Below, one piece after another: positions 37,709-48,173 of a stretch of DNA of 64,000 bases. The DNA is from Pyrus communis (lineage: Eukaryota; Streptophyta; Magnoliopsida; Rosales; Rosaceae), in assembly GCF_963583255.1 (NCBI RefSeq), contig NC_084813.1, forward strand, positions 4,864,001 through 4,928,000. The letters are read 5' to 3'. The notes beneath the pieces are model-generated. The model did no database searches and was not told the DNA's origin. It worked only from the letters and a program-made list of their open reading frames with translations. Within the stretch, counting starts at the first letter, position 1, and every line of letters starts with the position of its first letter. Both the position numbers and the translations under genes were made by a program.

Positions 37709-38663
37709 ATGGCCTCATCTACAATGAAAGGTAGGGCTTGGACACAAAAATAAGATGAAACTCTTTGCAGGACTTATAGATGGATCTCGAAAGATAGTGT
37801 GAGGGGGATTTCTCAAACAAGTGAAGGTGTTTGGACTCGTGTGTCCAAAAAATACTTAGAGTTCTACGAAGGCCCTATTCCATCGAATACCCGAAACAAC
37901 AAGAGTTGTTTTTCAAGATGGAAGAAACATCTTCATCCAAGTTTGAATAACTAGTATCAAGCACTGTTAGCATCCGCAAGTAGACATGAAAGCGGCGCCA
38001 ATTACTACGACGAAGTTAGTGTTTTCACAGTTTATTTTAAATGTTTAATTATATTACATTTAATTTTATAAATTAATTTCCTTTAATTTTTGTAATTATA
38101 TTTTCTAGATACGCCAAGCGGAAGAATTGTATATGGAGGGCAACTCAAACCCCATTCAGTTTCACGGTTGTTGGGAAATTTGTAAAGGGTGGGTGTTATT
38201 TGAAGATCCACCTCAACACAGAGCTCCTACACCGGTGTTCAGAACTGCATCCTCAGCTACAAATATGGATGAAGATGGATCTCTTGCCATTCAACAAATA
38301 AGGGTAGAAAATCCATCTTCGGGTGAAGGTTCCATACCTAGGGATATGGGACAAAACAAGGCGCAAAGGTTGAAGGAAAAGGGCAAGGCAAATGATGATT
38401 ACACTGCTCAACATGAAGTGGCGGAGCAAAATGCCCTTTAGGCGGAAGAAAGGAAAAGTAGGCATGAAGAATGGGCTAATCAAATACACGAAGAGATGGA
38501 TGATAAGAATATGGAAATGAACACTTCGAATTACACTTCAATGAGTAAGGCCTATTTTGATAGGAAAAAAAAAAAAAAAATTATGACTCGGCGGCAGTTG
38601 TTTACCTCTGACTATACTCCTACAATGGTGGATGATAAAAATGATGTTGATTATGGATATTAA
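37709..38663 (+). pseudogene. Harbinger ORF1, Myb-like / NAM-associated protein, nearly intact
   Basis: Start ATG 37709 (MASSTMKGRAWTQK); stop 38661-38663. The Myb/SANT-like half has W residues in RAWTQK, YRWISK and GVWTRVSKKY. An intron of about 90 bases follows YYDE; its acceptor is at 38108, before IRQAEELYMEG. The donor here is gttagt, whereas the other copy has canonical gtaagt, so splicing may be weakened. Exon 2 has FHGCWEICKGWVLFEDPPQH, an EERKSRHEEWANQIHEEMDD helix and a lysine run from a poly(A) tract. In-frame stops at residue 15, after PSLN and after QNAL kill it. Confidence 0.78.
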
Positions 38664-38951
38664 ATTTAAGTTGTTGTAGTTTTAAATTTAAGTTAATGTT
38701 GGTTTTAAATTTAATTTGTAGTTTTTAAATTTAATTTGTCGTTTTTAAATTTAAGTTGTAGTTTTTAAATATAAGTTGTAGTTTTTAAATTTAAGTTGTT
38801 GTAGTTTTTAAATTTAAATAATAAATTATGTTTGGCCCTCGGTTGGAGATGAAAGCAAATATGGCCCTGTATTGTTCATTAAAATATTAATATCTTGAAG
38901 GGCCGGATGGCTAAAACGAGTCATCTGGCCAACCTTCGGTTGGAGATGGCC

Positions 38952-40526
38952 CAAGAACTTGAAACCGTGACAAAAAAAAAAAAAAAAAAAAAAAAAAAAA
39001 CAGGTGAAATAAGCAAATTCAACAGTAGCCCAACAGAAACACATGGCCGATACAAAAAAAAAAAAAAAAAAAAACTTTTTTGGAGGTAGTAAGAATTTAA
39101 GAAAAACTAATGAAAAATTAAAAAAAAAATTAGTTTTAATGAAAAATGACAAATAAATGTGTAGTGATAGTATCAAGGAAAGATAAAAATGTGGTTTTTC
39201 GTTAAAAGTGAACAGTACCAAGAGTGTTTCGTTAAATTGTTGAATTGTTGAGAGGGTACACATGATAGGCATGCTAAAAAAAACTAAGAGGTCACACACA
39301 TCAAAAGAAATATAACATAATTTCACAATTACAAACTCATTATGAGTACAATACAATTTCTCAACTACCACGAAAGAACCACGTCTAACTTACAAGAAAG
39401 ATAACACTCAGGAGAATTAAACCTTGAAAGTCGTAAGACCACCAATAACAACATCATGAGGAAAAGACTACAATACCATTTGATAATTTTGCAATCATGC
39501 AAAGAAGCACTACTATGAGTCGTCTCTAACAAACGTCGAGCTTCCTCATCATAATCCTTTTTCATGCACACAAACCAACACAAAAACAAAAACAAATCTT
39601 AACTCTCAACAATAGCTATCGCTCAAAGATTTGTGTTTTATCTGTAAGCCATAGATGTCATAAAGGCTCTCCTCATTGAGCAACAGTGTGACTATTACCA
39701 CGAAAACTCTTTGGCGACCACAACCAATATACAAAGATCATTGGAATATAAGAAACATGAAAGGAAAAATAAGGAAGAGACCAAGAGGCATTGCCGATGG
39801 CACCAAGACAACGGGCAAAGTCGGCAACGGTCATGGATTTTTACTTTCGGTTTTTTTTTTTTTTTTCTCTTCAGATAGTGGCTAGGGTTTTTGTTTTTTA
39901 CTTTTTTTTTTTTTGGAAACTGAAAAGTTTTTGGTAATTACTTTAAGCAATTTTTCTTGATTAGTCCGAACTACTCTGTAGTATGAAAAATGAATGGTCA
40001 CCATTAAATTCAGAAAATACTATTTTTACTTACGTACCAATTTAAATATAAAGCTGAACTATCAAATAGTCTAGACTGCTGAAGACTTACCCCCACTTCA
40101 AGTTTTTAGTTTTCAAAAAAATGAAAATTGAAAACTACTTTTTAAAATTTGGGCACGGTATGATAACCGTTTGGTTTTAGTTTTTTTGTTTCATTTTGTC
40201 GAAACTTGCGTCGGTATGCGTCCATATGTTTGGTTTGAGTGTTTCCGCAGATGAGGAGGCATGTTAATGTTGTGGTCCTCTACATCGGAAATGGAAGCCT
40301 TGCATTGATAGTTTTAAAAATCTTAGGCATCTCCACAAGTTTATCTAATGGAATAAGAGATTGTAGATGATGGAATGGGTTTAGTAATGGAATAAGTGGC
40401 TTAAACAGCTAATTAGTTTTGACTGATGATATTGAAACACTTTATCTAATTGTGGTTAATTTAAGGTCTAATGATTTTAAGAGATTACTTGGTGGGAGTT
40501 TTATTTACTGTATATTGTATTTGCAG
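38952..40526. other. Intergenic DNA with long A runs
   Basis: Poly(A) runs lie at about 38972-39000 and 39055-39074, and T runs near 39850 and 39905. A tract near 39110-39245 with gttttaatgaaaaatgac and gtggtttttcgttaaaagtg resembles a common Rosaceae MITE, but its ends are unclear. The open frames here are low-complexity artefacts. Confidence 0.4.
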
Positions 40527-40590
40527 GTGCCAATACCAGTTCTGCTATCGATGTGGAGCAGAATGGACAAGTACTCATGGTGGTTGCTAG
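40527..40590 (+). pseudogene. Fragment of an RBR E3 ligase (RING2 exon)
   Basis: After a plausible acceptor (ttgcag at 40521-40526) the frame reads CQYQFCYRCGAEWTSTHGGC and then a stop. The spacing CxxxFCYxCGAEW and the HGGC end fit the RING2 zinc ligands of RING-between-RING ubiquitin ligases. The rest of the domain is not visible on either side, apart from an uncertain cysteine-rich bit near 40255-40310. Probably a relic. Confidence 0.4.
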
Positions 40591-41876
40591 AGAGATTAAA
40601 TTGAGTAAGGCACAGAGATTTGAAGACTTGTTACTTGTTTTGAAATGCTAGAATTTTTGTTTATTTACAGAATCGTCAAAACTAACCAGATGTTATGGAG
40701 CTTTCTCTTTTCTTTTGTTTCCTTCTTTTCAAAGTTAGATTACATATTTATTTTCCCTAAAATAATTGAACTCTAATTTGAAGTACTTGAGTTGTTATTG
40801 CAAGCACTTCAAATGTTTTTTTCTTTTTTAAGATTCACTTACATTTGGTATCAAAAATATTTTTTCCAAAAGTGATTTCAATTTTTTTAAAATACTTCCA
40901 AATAAGCTCATATATTTTAATGAATGTAAAATCAAATTGACTAGTTCGAACAGGTGGGAGAATATTGAAATACAGTTGCCTATTGTATTGTCTCTAAATC
41001 AATTTGGGAATGCTTGGAAATCAAGTTAGGATTATTACAAATATTAAACAATTATCTCCTGCGCTACAAAAGTTTATTGATAATAGGAAAGCTGGGTTTC
41101 CATATGTGTACTATTCCTTTAACAGAGATGAGATCCACTTGTATTGGTGAACTTTATCTCTATTAGAGAAGTGATACAAATATGGTAAGTATAAAATTAC
41201 TCTTTATGAGCTCAATAAGAATAGAAGCAAAAGGATTCCTAATGGAATTATAAATTAGCGCAACGTACGTTATACATAATACTTGACATTCTGTCTTCTA
41301 ATTTATTTAGTAGAAACCAGTAAAATAGTCTTACTATTAAGCGTGTGTGAAGATCTTAACAATAATTAACAAGATGTCGATCGATCATGTGAATCCAGGT
41401 CAGTATAATTGTATGTTTTGATACTATTTTACACAGTAAATTAAGAAACATTAATCTAGTCAACTTGGCACATTACCATCTTTTCGCTTCTTTAAATTTT
41501 TTTTACAAACGATAGAATAATATCTTATTAGTTTTATTGTATTTTCTGCAAGCGACCAGAAAAACCTTTATAAATTTCATGGACACACACACACACATTA
41601 TATATATATATATATTACAACAGAGAAACACCGTGCGAGTAGCAAAGCCGTTAAGTGGGGCCTTTCTGTTTCGTTCTTTCCCTCCAAATTTTGAAGCCGT
41701 ACTGTTTTCTATCCAAATCACACAGGGTGGTTAGCAGAAATTCCCAATTCTGTTACCACAGATCAAGAACAAGGAACGAGAAGATGGAGGAGAGCGTCCA
41801 TCTTTGATCAAGTTTCAGAAAAACCCATTCCGAAAATTTTCCCGGAAAGAGAACCAAGCGAAAAGAAATCTGCAAA
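40591..41876. other. Intergenic DNA
   Basis: No gene recognised. An (AC)n then (AT)n microsatellite lies at about 41584-41616, about 265 bases before the ORF at 41877. Confidence 0.45.
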
Positions 41877-42354
41877 AATGCCAGGAAAATCCAGGATGCT
41901 GAAGGAAAAAGACTGCCCTTTTATGTCATCTAACGAAGAAGAAGAAGAAGAAGAAGAAGAGTCTCTGCTAATGATTGGGAAAGAGTGGATAAAAATCGGA
42001 GATGAGTATTTCGAAAACCCGGTAGCTATAACTCCAGCACCGCAGGTTATCACGGTAATCGCAATGGACTCATCATTCCACTCTGGACGGAACAAGCAGC
42101 GGAAAAGTAAGTTTGAGGCCGAAGACCAAGGCAATGCTCCGTTCTTGACCGCTCGCTCTGTTCCGGCTAACTTGCAGACTGAATTTCCAGAAATTGCTTT
42201 TATCAAGAATCTTAGTCATAACATGAAAGAGAAGCATGTGCAGCTGCATGTAATAAATCGACATTTTTTGTCTCCGACAGACGAGATGGAACCGGAAGAA
42301 GAATTGGCGTCGCCCTTCAGTTTTCGAACCAAAAGGAGGTACCTGTATAAATGA
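41877..42354 (+). CDS. Unrecognised 158-aa acidic protein, hypothetical
   Basis: A single open frame from ATG (MPGKSRMLKEKDCPF) to TGA. It has a run of Glu (residues 20-28, from a gaa microsatellite), then SLLMIGKEWIKIGDEYFEN and a basic C-terminus (FRTKRRYLYK). No signal peptide, membrane span or known motif was seen. In its favour are its length in an AT-rich region, a moderate GC content and a purine-rich leader. Against it are the absence of a recognised family and the possibility that it is a fragment of a longer gene. The neighbouring TA-rich repeat could serve as a weak TATA region. Confidence 0.45.
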
Positions 42355-42992
42355 TTCAGACGAACTTCTCTGTTTTTTTGTCTCTGAAATATGCGTTCTT
42401 TGACCAAAACTGTGAATAGTGATTGGTTAATATTTAGCATTTTTTTTTCATGGTCTTTGGTGTTCTATTGAGGCTGTATTTTGCTAGAATTTCGTAGAAT
42501 TTGATTTGGTTCGTATAAGTTTTTCAATCCTCTGTTTTGTTTTGGTTTTTGGATCATTTTGCCTCTCAATTCAGAGTTTAATTGAGCTTAATTAAAGGAA
42601 GATTAGAAGAATGATTACACAAAAGAACCTCTTAGATTATGGATTTGGCCTGCATCAAGAATTTAACAGAATTGGGCTACTTAAACTGAAGATATTCTTC
42701 AGTTGTAGCATGTACAAGTAGTACAAAACTTGGAGGGATTCTTGGGTACATTCAGGTTATATCATCTTATTTAAATATCTCTCTGCGACATTAAATGAGA
42801 GAGACGCTAATCGAGTGATATACATACGGTTAATTTCGTTAGATTCTCTATGATACTTGATTCCCTACATGGAAAATTCCAACTTTTTATCTCTTAGTCA
42901 ATCACCTGTATTACTTTTGTCCCAAGTAATTAAACCTAAAATCTTGATGCAGAAAATAAATAAATAAACAAATAAAAACAAGGGTCTGCTAC
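42355..42992. other. Intergenic DNA
   Basis: The 3' flank of the hypothetical ORF, T-rich, with no gene seen. It ends where the kinase relic on the other strand ends. Confidence 0.45.
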
Positions 42993-43690
42993 TCATAAGT
43001 AGTCCTCCAAAACAATGATTCGACTGGAACCTTATATCCATAGACAATGGAGTGATCATCCAACTCGTCCGACAAGAACTTTAATCGGAGAACCTAATGA
43101 AAATAGATAACCAAGTCTATAGTCTCAATGCTTGCGTGATACGAATGTACTGTATCAGGAATATGCATAGTGATTCATCAGTGATGTACCTCACTCATCG
43201 GCGGATGCCATACTGAGGATTGTCTCACCCAATGGGAAGCTGTAAAGCACTACTACTATATGAAAACTGATATATGTGCGTGCGTGGGTGGATGCGTTAC
43301 ATATAGGTTATTGGTTACCTGCGGAGAAGAGTTTGCTTTGATGAATCCACGGGCTTTCAATTCCAGTTACAATTTGCAAAAGAAGAACCACGAATACAAA
43401 AACATGAATTTTTTCATCTACGATTCCGTGCATGACGTACTCCGGTGCTAAGTATCCAAATGTAGTTTCAATTTGAAGCACAACGCAGTGAGTCCGTTTG
43501 TTTCGGAAGCCAGTTTGCTAGTCCAAAGTCTATCATTTACAAAAAGAAAAAAATCATATCAGAATTTGGAACAATCCATTAATTATTCGGTGCTTGCAAC
43601 ATTTATGTAGGGCCCTTTCAACGCCAATGGAAATCTTTTACTGAATAGGCCACTCAAGTGATTCGGCATGATTTACCCGAAGATTTTATT
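42993..43690 (-). pseudogene. Receptor-like cytoplasmic kinase (RLCK VI-like) pseudogene
   Basis: Read on the - strand, kinase subdomains appear in order. ESLEWPI and a damaged catalytic loop (CCKHRIING where HRDIK belongs) lie near 43660-43570. IDFGLANWLPKQ lies near 43545-43510 and FGYLAPEYVMHGIVDEK near 43465-43415. VLLLQIVTG then leads to a stop near 43315. The C-terminal lobe follows as WVRQSSVWHPPMSEV near 43247-43203 and LSDELDDHSIVYGYKVP near 43073-43020, ending LEDYL-stop at 42995-42993 after a one-base shift. The order and the HGIVDEK and DELDD tail match cytoplasmic kinases of class VI. Lost HRD, frameshifts and stops show it is dead. Confidence 0.8.
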
Positions 43691-43928
43691 TTGAGGTTGT
43701 CTGAAGTAATACGCGAGATGTTCATACTTCATAGCAGCCATAGGTAGAACACAGTTAAAGGTGAAGGGTTTTTGTTCGTTGTTTCTTGGACAGTTTGTTT
43801 GCAGAAGATGAGGATGTAGTTCTGCCACTGTAAATAAGATTGTATTGTTTTTGTATGTATGGTTCTACAAGAGGATGAAGTAGCTTCTCATGAATGAGGC
43901 AGAAGAACCTTCAGCAGCTATCATGGGT
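43691..43928. other. Spacer upstream of the kinase relic
   Basis: Possibly the decayed 5' part of the kinase gene. I could not align it to a kinase N-lobe by eye. Confidence 0.3.
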
Positions 43929-44095
43929 GAGATTTTTCGGTGTGATCGGTACACGGGCTGGTACACCACGTGTCACTATATACATGATGGGATATATGTG
44001 TTAAAAAGTTAATAACTTAAAAAATAAAATTTCTTACTACTTACGTAAAAACACATAGTGTATCACCCATGTTCCCGTCATAATGAAATTTTTTT
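43929..44095. mobile_element. MITE, family B copy 2
   Basis: It begins gagatttttcggtgtgatc and matches 11782-11950 in the same orientation. Shared blocks include ggtacacca, tatatgtgttaaaa and gttaataacttaaaaa. The copies have diverged by point changes and short gaps. Confidence 0.65.
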
Positions 44096-45128
44096 CCAAT
44101 CATGGTACGTGATTGGTCTGCAAAATAGAATTTTAATAAAATAGTTAAGATTTAGCTACATCCGAAGACTCGAGATCCGTAATGTAAATGTGTTATTAAT
44201 ATATTTTTTGTAAGATGTGTACATGTATCAGGTATTTTGATTTAAGTCACAATTACTATTGCAAAGAAATTTTTTTATAATAGAATGCCAATAACAATTT
44301 ATGTTACTTGTACGCTTTTATTTTTTTGGGAAGAAAACAAAGCAGAAGAAGAAATTAAATTACCATTTAGTTAGAGGTTAATGATATTTATTCTTTAATC
44401 AATTGGTGATACCATTCTTGTTATTTTCCATATGGTCTAAGACTTTGTTGTTAATCTCATTTTATGTCTTTCTAATTCGCGCATAGAATGCTGTGATTAT
44501 ATATATATATATATGGGGTTTTTTTAAATGGATCCAAAATAACTAAAAATTGAATCTATTTCAAAAATCAAAAATCACTAAAAATTGGATCTATTTCAAA
44601 TTTTCCCTATATTTTTTATGCTTTCGCACACGCAAAAAAGCTAATCAATTAATAAAAAGGAGGATTTGTCCAACTACATTAGGACTAGGATTGCCTTAAT
44701 TAAGGCTAATTTCATGCACCATTTTAAGCCTCTCAAAGACCTAATAAAGAAAACATTGAGTTTCTCCTTCAAAACACGCGATGTCTGTTGAACCTTCCTC
44801 ATTTTCTTCTTCCGGGTCCCTGAGCCATCTTCTTCATCTCCCACCCAACGTGCCGTCTTCTAAATTCTATTAAATCTGCTAAGTGAAACAAAAAAATGGT
44901 ATTTATTTTTCAAGTTTTTTATTCTATGACCTCAAATTCAGATTGTCACTTTACCTCTTGAAACTTAACTCGTATCTCACTTTATCTTTTATTGTCAAAA
45001 TGCGTTAACAAATTCGTTTAAAATGTTTTACCTTACGCAAATAGGATCCACTAATGTGGAGATTAAAAAATGTGCTACACTCACCACTATTTATACAATT
45101 ATTGGTACAATCTTTCTAATTGGGTTAA
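44096..45128. other. Intergenic DNA
   Basis: AT-rich, with a TA microsatellite at about 44500-44513. No gene seen. The last five bases (gttaa, 45124-45128) are the left target duplication of the solo LTR. Confidence 0.5.
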
Positions 45129-45402
45129 CGTGAAATCCCGTTCCTAGATTTCACTGTTATAATCTACGTATTTGTATTATTGAGATTTTATATTATTTTT
45201 GAGAAATTATATTAATTTATTTGGATTTAGATTTTAATTAAATTAGTTACGAAGTTTGAAGTTTGGAAGGTAATTATTTAAAATTTGTTGACCTTTTGAG
45301 GTCACAAGTAACGTATTCAAATAGATCTTGAAACTACGAGCACACAGGCGAAAGTCGTTTGCGAGTTTGGATTATAACGGTATAGATACGGACATTTGAA
45401 GT

Positions 45403-45911
45403 TGTAGTATCCCACATCGCCCGTGAGGGCGTGGTCTTTGGGCCTTATATGTCCATGCCTGGTGCTTCAACTTTGAAGAGGCCTTTTGTGGTGGGAGATG
45501 TGGTCTGCGGACTAACACTCGGCCACAAGAACAAAACCGTGCTGTAGCTCTGCTGCGACATAGTCCAGAGGGAATGCCAAAGCGGACAATATCTTCAAGG
45601 TGGGAGACCGGGATGTGACAATAATGGTATCAGAGCCAGACTCACGGTCGTGGTGTGCCGACGAGGACGTCGGGCTCCCTAAGGGGGGTGGATTGTAGTA
45701 TCCCACATCGTCCGTGAGGGCGTGGTCTTTGGGCCTTATATGTCCATGCCTGGTGCTTCAACTTTGAAGAGGCCTTTTGTGGTGGGAGATGTGGTCTGCG
45801 GACTAACACTCGGCCACAAGAACAAAACCGTGCTGTAGCTCTGCTGCGACATAGTCCAGAGGGAATGCCAAAGCGGACAATATCTTCAAGGTGGGAGACC
45901 GGGATGTGACA
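45403..45911. mobile_element. TRIM retrotransposon nested in the solo LTR, TSD GAAGT
   Basis: Two 218-bp LTRs (45403-45620 and 45694-45911) flank a 73-bp internal region. GAAGT flanks both sides (45398-45402 and 45912-45916). The internal region starts with a primer-binding site TGGTATCAGAGCC (45625-45637), complementary to the 3' end of initiator methionine tRNA, and ends in a purine tract aaggggggtgga. The LTRs differ at one base by eye. The element is non-coding and must have moved with proteins from elsewhere. Confidence 0.92.
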
Positions 45912-47116
45912 GAAGTTGTGTTACTAACCTATAGATTTTTGAATTTATTTTAAACTCCCATGTTGTGGGAAAGAGGCAATCATATTTATGTGGGATAAGG
46001 AGACCAATCAGAAAAAAAGAATAGGAGGGAAAGGAGAAAAGGGACAAGGGGAGAACCGGCCAACCCGGTTTCTCCATCCGACCCGTCAACTTGACCCGTT
46101 CATATCTCTTTTATACGAACTCCGTTTTGGGTGATCTTGGTGTCCATGGGAAGCCCTTGATGAGCCCTATATCTTTGTAGTGTTAGATTTCCCAAATTCT
46201 TTCCCATTTTTCCAGTTTGAAGCCACAAACCCACGAGTGTTCCGGCGGCTTTATCCCTTTTTCCGGGGCCTTTGGCAAGTTTCACCATCCATGACCACCA
46301 CCAAAAGACTTCCCTCAATCCCAGGAACAAAGCCCAAGTAGTGTTGGAGGCGTCGGAGTTCAATTGGAAGCCGAATCAAAGCACATCTTTTTTTAGGGTT
46401 TTAGCGGGTTTGAGTGAAATTGAGGTATTTCTCAGCCAAATTGGAGTTGGCCACAGGTATAAAGTTTGCTCTACTATTTGAGATCTTCATTTCTGTAATT
46501 TTTTGTAATTTTTAAAAATAGTTGAATTTTCCAGCGAGTCGGAACGGACAATCGCCACATGCGACGGCGCATGACCAGTGGGCCTATATTGGTTAGATAG
46601 TGACTTGAATATATGAGATATGTTTATTATCTTAATTTCTTATATTGGTGTCAATTGTGATTAAGAATTGGTCTTATGAATATGATTTCTATTCAAATGT
46701 GATTTTTATATATTTAGCCATAGACCTATGCTTATTAAATAGGATTTGGCTTGTGCACTGATAATGTTTGTGACATATATGTGTTTGATTATCTTTTTAA
46801 TAATGTGATTGATAATTATGATGAATGTTATGACAATTATGGGATTTAAATATTGTTTGATAATTATTTGGATATGATTGCCAACTGAATACCTATTTGA
46901 AATTGGCATTACTACCTAGCATGAGATGGAGTTGGAAGTCAGGAGATGAGTTAGGTACTTTATTAGATTTTTAGTAGAAATAGTAATTAAGGGAATTCCT
47001 TGTGTTGTGCTTTATATGACTAGATGCTGGTTGATATGTGGAATCGATAGCTTGTATGCGCATAATTATGTTTAATGTGTGATAATGAGATTGCACCACG
47101 TAGTAGTGGTACATGG

Positions 47117-47255
47117 ATGGTCTTACTTGGTATATCTGTAATGGGGAACCATATGTATTCAGGGGTGATCATGCTTGGTATGTCCGCGATGGGTGATCAC
47201 TGCCTGCACGATGAGTCTATGCCTATGGTCCTGCTTGGTATATCCGCGATGGGGG
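47117..47255. repeat. Three imperfect tandem units inside the solo LTR
   Basis: cttggtatatctgtaatggg, cttggtatgtccgcgatggg and cttggtatatccgcgatggg occur near 47126, 47174 and 47237, each followed by a gtgatc- or ggacc-type segment. Short tandem arrays in a long LTR often lie in the U3 promoter part. Confidence 0.7.
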
Positions 47256-48173
47256 ACCTTACGCATTTTAGAGGTGATGATAATTGGTTGTACATGGTAC
47301 ATTTTATAGGTGATCATATTTGGTTTGGTTTCGTTGAGTGGTTCGGAACCTGAGGTTGTTGAATTTCGTGGAGTGCCCTAAAATCCCATTATTTGGAGAA
47401 GTAGGCTTGGCCTAACTGTGTCACTCTAACCTTAGTTTTATATATATTTGTGTCAATGGTTTCGAGAGTCTTGTGAATTGAGTTAGAAAAGATGTTGGAC
47501 GTATGAGTGACTCCTTCGGGATTTCTATGATTCGATTATGATTTCATAAGGTATGAATTTAGAAGATATGGGAATGATTGTTATTACGTTGATCAAATTA
47601 ATTAATTAATGCGGCTAGAGAATGGTTTTGTGTTTCGTCGGCTCTTAAATATGATGTGTGTTGTGAATTGCGATATCATGATGAGACATAATGATTTATA
47701 TGTTGGATGGGAGAGAAATCATGTTTTCATGGGGATTGGTTATGTAGCTTGAGTCCAGGAATTACATGTTGTCAGGTTATAATAAATGATTGAGGAATGC
47801 TATGTTTTTCTGCTTGAACTTAGTGGACTAAAAGTCTGATTTTGTGATAAGTGAACTACGAATGGCTTGATCCCTTTTAAGAGTACGTAGGCAGTCTAAA
47901 GAGGAGGTTAGATGCAGCCATATGGTAAACGAAAAATTTCTTTGCAATTTGATTTTCAAATTGTGATTTGTCATATTCCTAAGACAGGGTATGTGAAACA
48001 TACGAGTAATTGGGTGACGTCATGTGTCGATCATAGACGTATGTCGGGATCGGAACGTGACAGTTAAGATCCACCAACACATGTAGATCTCATTTCTATT
48101 AGAGAAAGAATACAAATAAATAGTAAAAATAGCAATTTTTGGTTAAAGAAATAGGTGGACAGAGAATCTGCAC

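Larger units (their letters stand above)
37250..38951 (+). mobile_element. PIF/Harbinger-type element with ORF1 only, second copy
   Basis: It begins ggccatctccaac and ends gttggagatggcc, perfect 13-bp terminal inverted repeats. The flanks are taa on the left and caa on the right, a one-base-damaged copy of the TWA target of this superfamily. At 1702 bp it is homologous throughout to 7926-9568 but reversed. Its extra length includes a segment near 37410-37500 with two perfect palindromes. There is no transposase. Confidence 0.85.
45129..48062. mobile_element. Solo LTR (about 2.4 kb) with TSD GTTAA and a nested TRIM
   Basis: The left edge reads cgtgaaatcccgttcc (a T-to-C change in the expected TG) and the right edge ggatcggaacgtgaca. 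Both flanks carry GTTAA (45124-45128 and 48063-48067). No gag or pol lies between and no second copy is adjacent, so recombination of a full element to one LTR is the simplest reading. Without the TRIM and its duplicated target the LTR is about 2420 bp, long enough for a gypsy element. The open frames within it are not conserved genes. Confidence 0.8.

Noticed and set aside
38826..39371. 181-residue open frame on the - strand
   Set aside because: Phe-rich because of two poly(A) tracts; it crosses a transposon end and has no domain.
45403..45911. Simple tandem duplication
   Set aside because: The two repeats are separated by a tRNA primer site and purine tract and flanked by a 5-bp target duplication, so it is a TRIM.
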